In this document: piece after piece, positions 52,020 through 61,381 of the stretch
Layout of the letters: every line of letters begins with the position of its first letter
Numbering within the stretch: position 1 is the first letter of the stretch
Assembly: GCA_022448525.1 (NCBI GenBank)
Contig: JAKVCX010000011.1
Span: 1 to 64,000, forward strand
Reading direction: 5' to 3'
DNA length: 64,000 bases
Source of the DNA: Tenacibaculum sp.
GTDB taxonomy: Bacteria; Bacteroidota; Bacteroidia; Flavobacteriales; Flavobacteriaceae
Notes under the pieces: generated by a model
What the model was told of the DNA's origin: nothing
The model's database searches: none
The model's input: the letters and a program-made list of their open reading frames with translations, nothing else
Position numbers and translations under genes: made by a program

Positions 52020-53378
52020 TTATTGTAACTCAGTTATCTGTTTTTCAATCTTTTTTGAAGACAAAGCACAGAATCCATTTTTTACGATTCCTTTGTTATT
52101 CACTAAGACCATTCTTGGATATTTACTCGTTAAGAATTTATGAGCATCACTTTCTTTGTGGAGATAAAATTGATGTTTAATGTTTAAATCTTTAATGTAT
52201 TCATTTTTATCTTCATTCATGTTAATTACTAAGAAGTCAACACTCGGATGCTTTTTAATTAAGTAATTCATTCTAGAAGCTACCCATTTATCTGAAGAGT
52301 AATCCTTATTTCTAAAATAAATAACTGTACTATTTCCTTTAATAATATCACGGATTTTTTCCATCGAACCTTGTGGAGTGTACAGTTTAAAATTAGGTAT
52401 GAGTCTATTTTTTGGAACGTGTTTTACGTCTGTTAATAAACAAGCGATTTCTTCTTTGTCTGCATCGTTAGATGAGAATTCAGAAAATGCATTGTAAGCT
52501 TTCTTGTTTAATCCACAACTTTTTTTTGTGTAAAAGTGACGAATGATTGTCTCCTTTAACAATCTATTTTTTAATTCTTGAGAATCTATTTTCTTATTTA
52601 CAGTTTCTAAAACAGCAACAGTGAATTCATCACTCTCATCTTTTATATTCTTCTCATATACGTCATAATAAATGTTGTTGTAAACGTACTTTCTATATGG
52701 TGAGAAAAACATTAAAGAATCACTATTAATATCTAATTCATCTCTATGAGAAACAAACCTAGGTTCATCAATTTGGGTTGGTTCACTTTTTAACCTATTG
52801 TTTATGGCATATGTCTCCAACTTCGTATAAAGAGGATAGTATAAAACAATATTTAATACATCAAGGAACTTATCAGAAGTTTCCGGATAATTATTTTTAA
52901 AGTTTTCTATGTAATTCTTTTTTAAAGATTTTAAAGAATCTACTGTACTTAAAAAACTTTCAGATTCAAAGGTGTAGTATTTATAGAAATCTTTAACTTG
53001 TTTTTCATTGATTAAGAAGTTTTCAATCAATGCATTATTTCTTTCAGCGTTACTTCCACTAAAAACTAACGACTCGTCAAAGTCCCAAGTGTTTAGTCTT
53101 AATAATAAACTATCTTGAGGTTCAAGGAATACATATTGAAATTCTGCTCCGTGCTTAAATAGATATAAACCAGCTTTAATATCCTTGAAAGTACCCGTAA
53201 ATGTATTATCAGGATTTAGCTTGACTGAATCTATAACTTCTTCATAATGATTATGTAAGGTGATGTAATCAGCTTTAGGGTTGATGATTTTACCACCTAA
53301 ATAAGTGTAGTTCTCTTTCTTGTTGTTAGTACAACTAACTATAAATATTGATAAAAGGGGAACTAAATATTTAATCAT
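52020..53378 (-). CDS. Thioredoxin-fold lipoprotein (TlpA-like, DUF4369-type) without active cysteines
   Basis: The 452-residue protein has a lipoprotein signal (lipid Cys16 in IFIVSC), an N-terminal DUF4369-like beta domain (about 25-120; GGKIINPKADYITLHN), a helical middle and a C-terminal thioredoxin-like domain (about 330-450; VIYFRNKDYSSDKWVASRM, FLVINMNED). Thioredoxin family members carry CxxC where this has NKDYSSDK, so it lacks disulfide redox chemistry. It is probably a binding or structural protein in the periplasm. I start at 53378, where the signal begins. Confidence 0.82.
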   Translation of the reverse strand: MIKYLVPLLSIFIVSCTNNKKENYTYLGGKIINPKADYITLHNHYEEVIDSVKLNPDNTFTGTFKDIKAGLYLFKHGAEFQYVFLEPQDSLLLRLNTWDFDESLVFSGSNAERNNALIENFLINEKQVKDFYKYYTFESESFLSTVDSLKSLKKNYIENFKNNYPETSDKFLDVLNIVLYYPLYTKLETYAINNRLKSEPTQIDEPRFVSHRDELDINSDSLMFFSPYRKYVYNNIYYDVYEKNIKDESDEFTVAVLETVNKKIDSQELKNRLLKETIIRHFYTKKSCGLNKKAYNAFSEFSSNDADKEEIACLLTDVKHVPKNRLIPNFKLYTPQGSMEKIRDIIKGNSTVIYFRNKDYSSDKWVASRMNYLIKKHPSVDFLVINMNEDKNEYIKDLNIKHQFYLHKESDAHKFLTSKYPRMVLVNNKGIVKNGFCALSSKKIEKQITELQ

Positions 53379-53409
53379 TCTATTCAAACCGGGCATATAT
53401 ATTAACGCT

Positions 53410-53417
53410 CAAAAATA
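53410..53417 (-). promoter_or_regulatory. -7 promoter element of the thioredoxin-fold lipoprotein
   Basis: TATTTTTG on the minus strand matches TAnnTTTG and lies 31 bases before the ATG at 53378. Confidence 0.5.
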
Positions 53418-53528
53418 GAAATATAGCTCAAATTGAGATGTTAATTCAGTGTTAATATTCTAAAAAATAAGAGATTTTTAACGATAATATTTATAGAACA
53501 TAAATGCCGTAAAAGAAAGGAGATTTTA

Positions 53529-53536
53529 TACTTTTG
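53529..53536 (+). promoter_or_regulatory. -7 promoter element of the ABC-F gene
   Basis: TACTTTTG matches TAnnTTTG and lies 23 bases before the ATG at 53560. No clear -33 TTG. Confidence 0.5.
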
Positions 53537-53556
53537 CATGGAATTTTAAAAAATGA

Positions 53557-55182
<1,626 letters not shown>

Positions 55183-55204
55183 ATTGTGTATAATTATAAA
55201 TTAA

Positions 55205-55231
55205 AAAAGGAAGCTATTTAGCTTCCTTTTT
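55205..55231. terminator. Bidirectional intrinsic terminator
   Basis: Stem AAAAAGGAAGCT with its complement around four bases; A and T runs flank it. It ends the ABC-F gene (+) and the converging oxyR gene (-). Confidence 0.85.
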
Positions 55232-55235
55232 CGTT

Positions 55236-56177
55236 TTATTCCTTTTTAATTGGACTTATAATATCTACATCACTAAAGGCGATTGCACCACGAATGATTC
55301 CATCAATACTCGATTTTAAAGCTTCAATTAATTGCATTTTTAATTGAGACTTATGATAGATTAAACTGACCTCCCTCGCTGGAGGTGGTGTTTCAAATTC
55401 TCTTAAATGATTTTTATCGCTTTCATTTAAGTCAAGTGTGTTTAAATACGGTAGTAAAGTCATTCCTAAACCATCTTTTGACAGTTTAATTAGAGTATCA
55501 AAACTTCCACTTTCTAATTGAAATCTTTTATGCTCATCTTTCTTATTCATTTTACATAAGTTGATTACACTATTTTTAAAGCAATGTCCATCTTCTAAAA
55601 GTAAAATATCTTCTAATTCTAAATCTTCAACAGCTAACTTTTCTTTTTCATATAATCTATGTTCATTGGGAATTAAACCAACAAAAGGCTCATAATATAA
55701 AACACGTTCCTTAATAGCTTCATTTCCTAAAGGTGTAGCAGCAATTGCAGCATCAATATAACCATCTGTCAGTTTTCTTATAATTTCTTCAGTTGTAAGT
55801 TCTTCAATAATCAACTGAACTTTTGGGTAGGTTTTAGTAAAATGCTTAAGAAACATTGGAAGTAATGTTGGCATAATCGTAGGAATAATTCCTAATTTGA
55901 ATTCACCTCCAATATATCCTTTTTGTTGATGAACAATATCTATAATCCTATTACTCTCATCAACAATTACTTTAGCCTGTTCAACAATTTTTTCTCCAAC
56001 AGGTGTTAACTCAATTGGTTTTTTTGAACGGTTGAAAATTTTAGCATCTAACTCTTCTTCAAGTTTTTGTATTTGCATACTAAGCGTTGGTTGAGTAACG
56101 AAGCAATGTTCAGCAGCTATGGTGAAGTTTTTATGTTCGGCTACCGCTAGAGTATATTTTAATTGTGTGATTGTCAT
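55236..56177 (-). CDS. oxyR: Hydrogen peroxide-sensing regulator OxyR
   Basis: The 313-residue LysR-type protein has an N-terminal helix-turn-helix (about 4-62; NFTIAAEHCFVTQPTLSMQIQ) and a substrate-binding-like sensor domain. The redox cysteines are both present in LLLEDGHCFKNSVINLC. With the ATG at 56177 they fall at 199 and 208, the same numbers as in E. coli OxyR, which supports that start over the adjoining TTG at 56180. Oxidation of this pair switches OxyR to an activator of peroxide defence. It is divergent from dps, a classical target. Confidence 0.94.
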   Translation of the reverse strand: MTITQLKYTLAVAEHKNFTIAAEHCFVTQPTLSMQIQKLEEELDAKIFNRSKKPIELTPVGEKIVEQAKVIVDESNRIIDIVHQQKGYIGGEFKLGIIPTIMPTLLPMFLKHFTKTYPKVQLIIEELTTEEIIRKLTDGYIDAAIAATPLGNEAIKERVLYYEPFVGLIPNEHRLYEKEKLAVEDLELEDILLLEDGHCFKNSVINLCKMNKKDEHKRFQLESGSFDTLIKLSKDGLGMTLLPYLNTLDLNESDKNHLREFETPPPAREVSLIYHKSQLKMQLIEALKSSIDGIIRGAIAFSDVDIISPIKKE

Positions 56178-56247
56178 CAATAATAATTTTCGATAAAGAT
56201 ATTAAAACTATCAATTATACTAATGGTTAAACACTTTTATTTTGAAC

Positions 56248-56255
56248 TAATTTTG
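56248..56255 (+). promoter_or_regulatory. -7 promoter element of dps
   Basis: TAATTTTG matches TAnnTTTG and lies 28 bases before the ATG. There is no TTG at the usual distance upstream, as expected for an activator-dependent promoter, here perhaps OxyR. Confidence 0.6.
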
Positions 56256-56283
56256 TAAATACAAAACGACAAAACATAAAAAA

Positions 56284-56757
56284 ATGGCAAAGACAAACAT
56301 AGGATTAGATATAGAAAAATCGAATAAATTAGTAGAAGATTTAAATACGTTATTAGCAAATTTTCAATTGTATTATCAGAATTTGAGAGGATTACACTGG
56401 AATATTAAAGGGAAAAACTTTTTTGAACTTCATACAAAGTTTGAAGAATTGTATACCGATTCTCAGTTAAAAATAGATTTAATCGCTGAAAGAGTTTTAA
56501 CATTACAAGGAGAACCATTACACACTTTTGAAGATTATATTAAGGTGGGAGCTGTGCCTGTAGGAAAGAGTATAAGTAAAGATGAAGAAGCAATTACGTT
56601 AATTGTAAATTCATTAACCGAGTTATTAAAAATAGAAAGAGATATTCTTGATACTTCTGACGAAGCGAATGATGAAGGTACAAATTCAATGATGAGTGAT
56701 TTTATTGCGGAACAAGAGAAAACTGTTTGGATGTTAAATGCTTGGTTAGGTAACTAG
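56284..56757 (+). CDS. dps: Dps family ferritin-like DNA-protection protein
   Basis: The 157-residue protein has the Dps ferroxidase ligands, two from each subunit: His38 and His50 (LHWNIKGKNFFELH), Glu54, Asp65 and Glu69 (DLIAER), in register with E. coli Dps His51, His63, Asp67, Asp78 and Glu82. Dodecamers oxidise and store Fe(II) with hydrogen peroxide, limiting hydroxyl radicals. It lies divergent from oxyR with about 106 bases between, and a strong terminator follows. Probably peroxide-inducible. Confidence 0.96.
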   Translation: MAKTNIGLDIEKSNKLVEDLNTLLANFQLYYQNLRGLHWNIKGKNFFELHTKFEELYTDSQLKIDLIAERVLTLQGEPLHTFEDYIKVGAVPVGKSISKDEEAITLIVNSLTELLKIERDILDTSDEANDEGTNSMMSDFIAEQEKTVWMLNAWLGN

Positions 56758-56790
56758 GATTAACAAAAAATTTACAAATAATTTAGTTGG

Positions 56791-56818
56791 AGCGGCCATT
56801 TTATGGTCGCTCTTTTTC
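56791..56818 (+). terminator. Intrinsic terminator of dps
   Basis: A 9-bp stem AGCGGCCAT/ATGGTCGCT with a three-base loop (one GU pair), followed by T5. Confidence 0.85.
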
Positions 56819-56957
56819 TTGATGTGTTTGTTATTGTTTGATTTTCAGTTTTTTGTGTTGGTTTTATTCTTGTTTAAGTTGTTTGTTTAAAACGATTCTA
56901 ATTATTAAGGCTAAGTTTAATTCTGTAACAGTTTCTTAAAAAGGAATTAAAATTGGA

Positions 56958-56986
56958 TTGATTTAAACTTTAAACTGCTAGTCTTG
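56958..56986 (+). promoter_or_regulatory. Promoter of the PhoX-like/peroxidase operon
   Basis: TTG (56958-56960), 18 bases, TAGTCTTG (56979-56986), one mismatch to TAnnTTTG. The ATG is 39 bases downstream. Confidence 0.55.
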
Positions 56987-57025
56987 TTTTGTACCATCAA
57001 AAAACAAAACTTAAATAAGGACACG

Positions 57026-58558
57026 ATGAAAAATCTTAAACTAAGCTTAACTGCGTTATTAGCTTTATCTATTGGTTTTACTACGCTTACTTCTTGTGAA
57101 GATCCTAAAGATGGAATTGACGGAGTAGATGGGGTAAACGGACAAGACGGTGCAACTGGAGCAACAGGTGCAACTGGACCAAATGGTTCTGATGCTTCTG
57201 TATATTTAGCATCTTCAAAAACTCCTAATTTCTTAAAAGTAACTCCTGATTTCGTAGGATTAAAAATTACTCCAATTTTATCATCAGAAGATGTAATTCC
57301 AAATACACCTGATTTCGTTTATGGATCAATGGCGGATGGAGCTGGATTATTAAGAGAAGCTGATGGAACTTTTACTTTAATTAATAATATTGAAGCTGAT
57401 TACTCAATCGCTAGAATTAAATTAAACCAAAATTTAAGACCTACAGAAGGAGAGTATATTTTAAATGCGGCTGCTACAGCTGAAACTGCTCAATGTTCTG
57501 GTTCTATGATTTCTATGCAAGAGCATGGTTTTGGACCAATGTATTTATCTGGTGGAGAATGGGGAGGATCTTCAAAAGGAGTTTTCGCTACAGATCCATA
57601 TAAATCAGTTGCTGATGCTGGAACTGGGAAATTATTATCTGCTTTTGGACAATGGTCAACTGAAAATGCTGTTGTTATCGGTAAAGATGCTTACCCAAAC
57701 CAAACTGTTGCTTTTATTGGTGATGATCATTCTGATAATGATGTACCATCAGGACAATTAGGAATGTATGTTGGAAACAGAGGAGATTTAGAAGGAGGTA
57801 AATTATACGGGTTAAAAGTTTCTACCGCTGGAATCACTTACGAAGTTGATATGGTTGAAGGGACTGAGTATGATGCTGAATTCGTTGAATTAACAGAAAC
57901 TGAAATCAATGCATTAGATGCTGAAGCTAAGTCTAAAGGAGTTATGGGATTCTCTCGTTTAGAAGATATTGATTGGAGAAGAGGTTCTGCAGGTAATCAA
58001 AGAGAACTTTATTTCGCTGTAACAGGAAGAAACAAGTCGGGATTAGCCGGTAAAGGAACTTTCTTAGGTCGTATTTATAAAGTTGTGTTAAATGACACTG
58101 ATCCTACTGGTGCTGCGAAAATTACATGTGTTTTAGATGGAGATAAAGTTGGTGGTAAAGCTGATGGATTCCATTCACCTGATAATATTTTAGTAACTGA
58201 AAACTATGCTTACATTCAAGAAGATCCAAACGGATATTTAGATACTTCAGTAAACGGATTTGCTAAATTATATCAGTACAACTTAAATACTGGAGAGATT
58301 AAAACTGTATTAGAGTGTGACCAAAATAGAGCTGCTGATATGGGATATGGTTCAAACACAAGAAACTGGGAAATTACTGGAATGATTGATGTTACTGAAA
58401 TCGTTAATAATGGTAAGAATACATTTATCGTAATTACTCAAAATCACGGATGGGAGCCAGCTGATGGAACTTCATTTACAGATCCAATGGCTAACCCTGA
58501 TTTAGGAAACAGAAAAGAAGGTTCTGTTTTACATGTTATCACTGGTTTAGAAAGATAA
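57026..58558 (+). CDS. PhoX-like (DUF839) lipoprotein with collagen-like linker
   Basis: This 510-residue protein has a lipoprotein signal (lipid Cys24 in TLTSC), a run of about eight Gly-x-y triplets just after it (about 30-53; GVDGVNGQDGATGATG) and a beta-propeller-like domain resembling PhoX/DUF839 phosphatases. Resembling segments are FSRLEDIDWRRG, ELYFAVTGRNKSGL and GFHSPDNILVTENYAYIQEDPNGY. PhoX enzymes are secreted, Ca/Fe-dependent phosphatases. I did not identify all their metal ligands here, so enzymatic activity is uncertain. It is three bases upstream of the imelysin-peroxidase gene, in one operon. ATG at 57026 begins the signal peptide. Confidence 0.68.
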   Translation: MKNLKLSLTALLALSIGFTTLTSCEDPKDGIDGVDGVNGQDGATGATGATGPNGSDASVYLASSKTPNFLKVTPDFVGLKITPILSSEDVIPNTPDFVYGSMADGAGLLREADGTFTLINNIEADYSIARIKLNQNLRPTEGEYILNAAATAETAQCSGSMISMQEHGFGPMYLSGGEWGGSSKGVFATDPYKSVADAGTGKLLSAFGQWSTENAVVIGKDAYPNQTVAFIGDDHSDNDVPSGQLGMYVGNRGDLEGGKLYGLKVSTAGITYEVDMVEGTEYDAEFVELTETEINALDAEAKSKGVMGFSRLEDIDWRRGSAGNQRELYFAVTGRNKSGLAGKGTFLGRIYKVVLNDTDPTGAAKITCVLDGDKVGGKADGFHSPDNILVTENYAYIQEDPNGYLDTSVNGFAKLYQYNLNTGEIKTVLECDQNRAADMGYGSNTRNWEITGMIDVTEIVNNGKNTFIVITQNHGWEPADGTSFTDPMANPDLGNRKEGSVLHVITGLER

Positions 58559-58561
58559 AAA

Positions 58562-60355
58562 ATGAAAGACATATTTAGTCGAGCTAAGGCATACCTTTGT
58601 GTATGTCTTTTGCTTTTGATAATAGGATGCGGCAAAGCTGAAAAAAAATATGCAACTGTAGATTCATTTTCTGCGGATATTTCTGTTTTGTATAATGAAT
58701 ATTTAACGAATTCAATTGCTAGTCTAGAGGAATTGAATTTAGAAATACCTTCTGAGGAAAGAAAGGAGTATTACAAGGAGGCTCGTAAATATTTCAAGAT
58801 GATGGAGCCGATTTTAGCCTATTCAGATAAGAATAATTATAAATCTTTAAATGCTCCAAATATTATTCAAGTAAAGGGTGAAGAATCTCAAGATACAAGA
58901 GTTATTAACCCAATCGGTTTTCAGGTTATAGAAGAGAATCTTTACGAAGAAGAGATTGATACAGTTACTTTAACTAGAGCTATAAATGTAACAAGAGATC
59001 GATTGAAATTAATCAAAGAAAATCTTTCCTTAAAGTTGAAAGATTACCATATTATATGGTTGCTCAGAGAGCAAATTGTGAGGATTGCAACAACAGGAAT
59101 TACTGGTTTTGATTCTCCAGTGTTAAGTCAGTCATTATTAGAAAGTAAATATTCTTACAGTACATTAATTGAAATTGTTAAGATGAATGAAAACAAGTTC
59201 AAATCAAAAGAGTTAAAAGATAAATTTATTCAATCTATATCAGGTGCGCAGAAGGATTTAGATCATGATTTTAATACTTTTAATCGTTTTACATTCATAA
59301 AAAAACATACAGATAATCAGTTGAAATTATTAGTTGAGATTCAAAAAGATTGGAATGTGAAATTTCCTTTTGAAATGGCTTTATCAAATACATTATCAAC
59401 TCTTTTTTCTAAGGACGCTTTAAATATCAATTACTTCTCTGATCAATTAAGCGACACAACAAATCTTGCTCAAAAAGTTGAGTTTGGTAAAGAGTTATTT
59501 AATGATAAATCTTTGTCTAAAGATTATTCAATGGCTTGTGCTACCTGTCATGTAAAAGAATTGGCATTTACTGATGGAAAGAAAACATTTGATAAAAACC
59601 AAACTAGAAATACACCTACTGTTGCTTATTCAGCTTATCAGCAAGCATTTTTTATGGACGCTAGAGCTGGAAGTTTAGAAGGGCAGGTTGTTGGTGTTGT
59701 AAAAAATCATAATGAATTTAATATGTCTATGGATTCTGTTGTGAACAGAGTTCAACAAAATGGTATTTATAAGAATAAACTTGAGGAATTGTATAACAAT
59801 AAAAGGATTGATTACAATATTAGACATGCGATTGCTTCATATATCAGGAGTTTAAATCCTTTTAATTCTAAGTTTGATAAAAACATTAGAGGAGAAGAGA
59901 ATACATTAACTGAAGAAGAACAGTTAGGTTTTAATTTGTTTATGGGAAAAGCAATGTGTGCAACATGTCATTTTGCTCCAGTTTTTAACGGAACGGTTCC
60001 ACCAAATTACACAGACACAGAACTTGAGTTTATTGGAGTTCCTGCAACTACCGATACTATAAACGCTAAATTATCTTCTGATTTAGGAAGATTTGAATTG
60101 TTTAAAACTCCAGAAAGAAAGCACTTTTTCAAAACTCCAACAGTGAGGAATGCTGGAATTACTGCTCCATACATGCATAATGGAGTTTATGCAAGCTTAG
60201 AGGAAGTAATGAAGTTTTACAATATAGGAGGTGCCGCCGGTCTTGGAATTGAGAATAATTATCAAACCTTGCCGTTTGACAATTTGAGTTTAACAACAGA
60301 AGAAATTGAGGCGTTAATAGCGTTTACTAAAACGTTAACAGATACAGAGTATTAA
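58562..60355 (+). CDS. Imelysin-like domain fused to dihaem cytochrome c peroxidase (MauG family), lipoprotein
   Basis: The 597-residue protein has a lipoprotein signal (lipid Cys23 in LIIGC), a helical imelysin-like domain (about 30-270) and a dihaem peroxidase domain (about 300-595) with two CATCH haem sites (near 326 and 465) and a GVYASLEEVMKFYNIGG end typical of MauG/CcpA. The imelysin motif GxHxxE appears as GFQVIEE at 119-125, with Gln for His. Such enzymes reduce hydrogen peroxide or catalyse haem-dependent oxidation in the periplasm. It follows the PhoX-like gene by three bases and has a strong terminator. Confidence 0.88.
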   Translation: MKDIFSRAKAYLCVCLLLLIIGCGKAEKKYATVDSFSADISVLYNEYLTNSIASLEELNLEIPSEERKEYYKEARKYFKMMEPILAYSDKNNYKSLNAPNIIQVKGEESQDTRVINPIGFQVIEENLYEEEIDTVTLTRAINVTRDRLKLIKENLSLKLKDYHIIWLLREQIVRIATTGITGFDSPVLSQSLLESKYSYSTLIEIVKMNENKFKSKELKDKFIQSISGAQKDLDHDFNTFNRFTFIKKHTDNQLKLLVEIQKDWNVKFPFEMALSNTLSTLFSKDALNINYFSDQLSDTTNLAQKVEFGKELFNDKSLSKDYSMACATCHVKELAFTDGKKTFDKNQTRNTPTVAYSAYQQAFFMDARAGSLEGQVVGVVKNHNEFNMSMDSVVNRVQQNGIYKNKLEELYNNKRIDYNIRHAIASYIRSLNPFNSKFDKNIRGEENTLTEEEQLGFNLFMGKAMCATCHFAPVFNGTVPPNYTDTELEFIGVPATTDTINAKLSSDLGRFELFKTPERKHFFKTPTVRNAGITAPYMHNGVYASLEEVMKFYNIGGAAGLGIENNYQTLPFDNLSLTTEEIEALIAFTKTLTDTEY

Positions 60356-60373
60356 GAAGTCTAAATAAGTTTT

Positions 60374-60407
60374 AAAAACTCTTTGATTAGGTTCAAGGAG
60401 TTTTTTT
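60374..60407 (+). terminator. Intrinsic terminator
   Basis: A 13-bp stem AAAAACTCTTTGA/TTCAAGGAGTTTTT-type with a 5-base loop and T7, 18 bases past the peroxidase stop. Confidence 0.85.
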
Positions 60408-60466
60408 ATGTTAAAAATGTAATTTTAGAAAATAACTTCGACGAAGTAGTATAAAATCAATTTTCA

Positions 60467-61237
60467 ATGAGAAAACTAATAACATTATTTTTACTGGTAG
60501 TTTTAGTTGCTGCTTGTAAAACAGAAACAAAAAAAGAAGTTAAAGAAGAGGTTAAGGAAGAAGTTAAAAAAGAACCAACGTATCCTAAAGCTTTAGGAGA
60601 AGTTCTTGAAAAGCATGGAGGAATTGATGCTTGGAGAAAAGCGAATTTTTTAACTTACAAAGTGAAAGGTCAAGAGCATACGACAGATCTACAAACAAGA
60701 AAAGCAGTTGTTCATGGCGAAAATTTTTCATTAGGATATGATGGGAAAGAAGTGTGGTTAAGTCAAAAAGACTCAACGGCGTTTAAAGGAAATCCTGAAT
60801 TTTATTATAATTTATATTTCTACTTTTATGCAATGCCTTTCGTGTTAGCTGATGATGGTATTGTATATTCAGAAATGGATCCAATTACATTTGAAGGAGT
60901 TACTTATCCTGGAATTAAAATATCATACAAAGCCAACGTCGGAGTTTCTCCAGATGATAATTATTTTATATTTTACCATCCTGAAACAAAGCAAATGGCT
61001 TGGTTAGGTTACACAGTAACATATTATAGTAAGAAGCCATCTGAGAAGTTTAATATCATTAGATATAATGATTGGGAAAATGTTAACGGTTTCGTATTGC
61101 CAAAATCTATAACTTGGTACAAGAAAAACGAACAAGGTGTTCCAACAGAACCAGCAGGTGAACCAACAGTGTTTTCATCAGCTGTTATTAGTCAAGCACC
61201 TTTAGCTGATAACTTTTTTAGTAAGCCAGCTGAATAA
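60467..61237 (+). CDS. Periplasmic lipoprotein of unknown function (LolA-like fold suspected)
   Basis: The 256-residue protein has a lipoprotein signal (lipid Cys17 in LVAAC), a Lys/Glu-repeat linker (KEEVKEEVKKEP, 24-38) and a beta-rich body with GIDAWRKANFLTYKVKG and WLGYTVTYYSKKPSEKF. The body fits the half-barrel proteins of Bacteroidota grouped as DUF6503-like, which I name with low confidence. A short palindrome CTTCGACGAAG (60436-60446) lies 20 bases upstream of the ATG. The microprotein and symporter genes follow on the same strand. Confidence 0.75.
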   Translation: MRKLITLFLLVVLVAACKTETKKEVKEEVKEEVKKEPTYPKALGEVLEKHGGIDAWRKANFLTYKVKGQEHTTDLQTRKAVVHGENFSLGYDGKEVWLSQKDSTAFKGNPEFYYNLYFYFYAMPFVLADDGIVYSEMDPITFEGVTYPGIKISYKANVGVSPDDNYFIFYHPETKQMAWLGYTVTYYSKKPSEKFNIIRYNDWENVNGFVLPKSITWYKKNEQGVPTEPAGEPTVFSSAVISQAPLADNFFSKPAE

Positions 61238-61269
61238 TTAAAACTATCAACAAAACAAACTAAAGTATT

Positions 61270-61374
61270 ATGAGTAAAAAGTATATGTGGAAAAAAGAGT
61301 ACACACTCGTTCTAGTAGCAAATCTGGTGTACATTGTTCTTTTTTATTTAATCACTAACGCATATACTAAATAA
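61270..61374 (+). CDS. 34-residue single-helix membrane microprotein beside a symporter
   Basis: An ATG at 61270 opens a 34-codon frame: MSKKYMWKKEYT, a hydrophobic helix of about 20 residues (about 12-31) and a short tail NAYTK. The basic start and single helix give a cytoplasmic N-terminus by the positive-inside rule. It lies 32 bases after the lipoprotein stop and seven bases before the sodium:solute symporter ATG, so it probably sits in that operon. I recall similar short peptides beside SSS symporters in Bacteroidota; a small accessory subunit is the best guess. Confidence 0.65.
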   Translation: MSKKYMWKKEYTLVLVANLVYIVLFYLITNAYTK

Positions 61375-61381
61375 CATACTC

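Noticed and set aside
56178..56283. OxyR-binding site by eye
   Set aside because: A partial ATAG-like match on the minus strand is too poor to report as a site.
60436..60446. CTTCGACGAAG palindrome as a regulatory site
   Set aside because: It is short and isolated, and similar TAACTTCG sequences occur elsewhere without pattern. I could not decide if it is part of a promoter.
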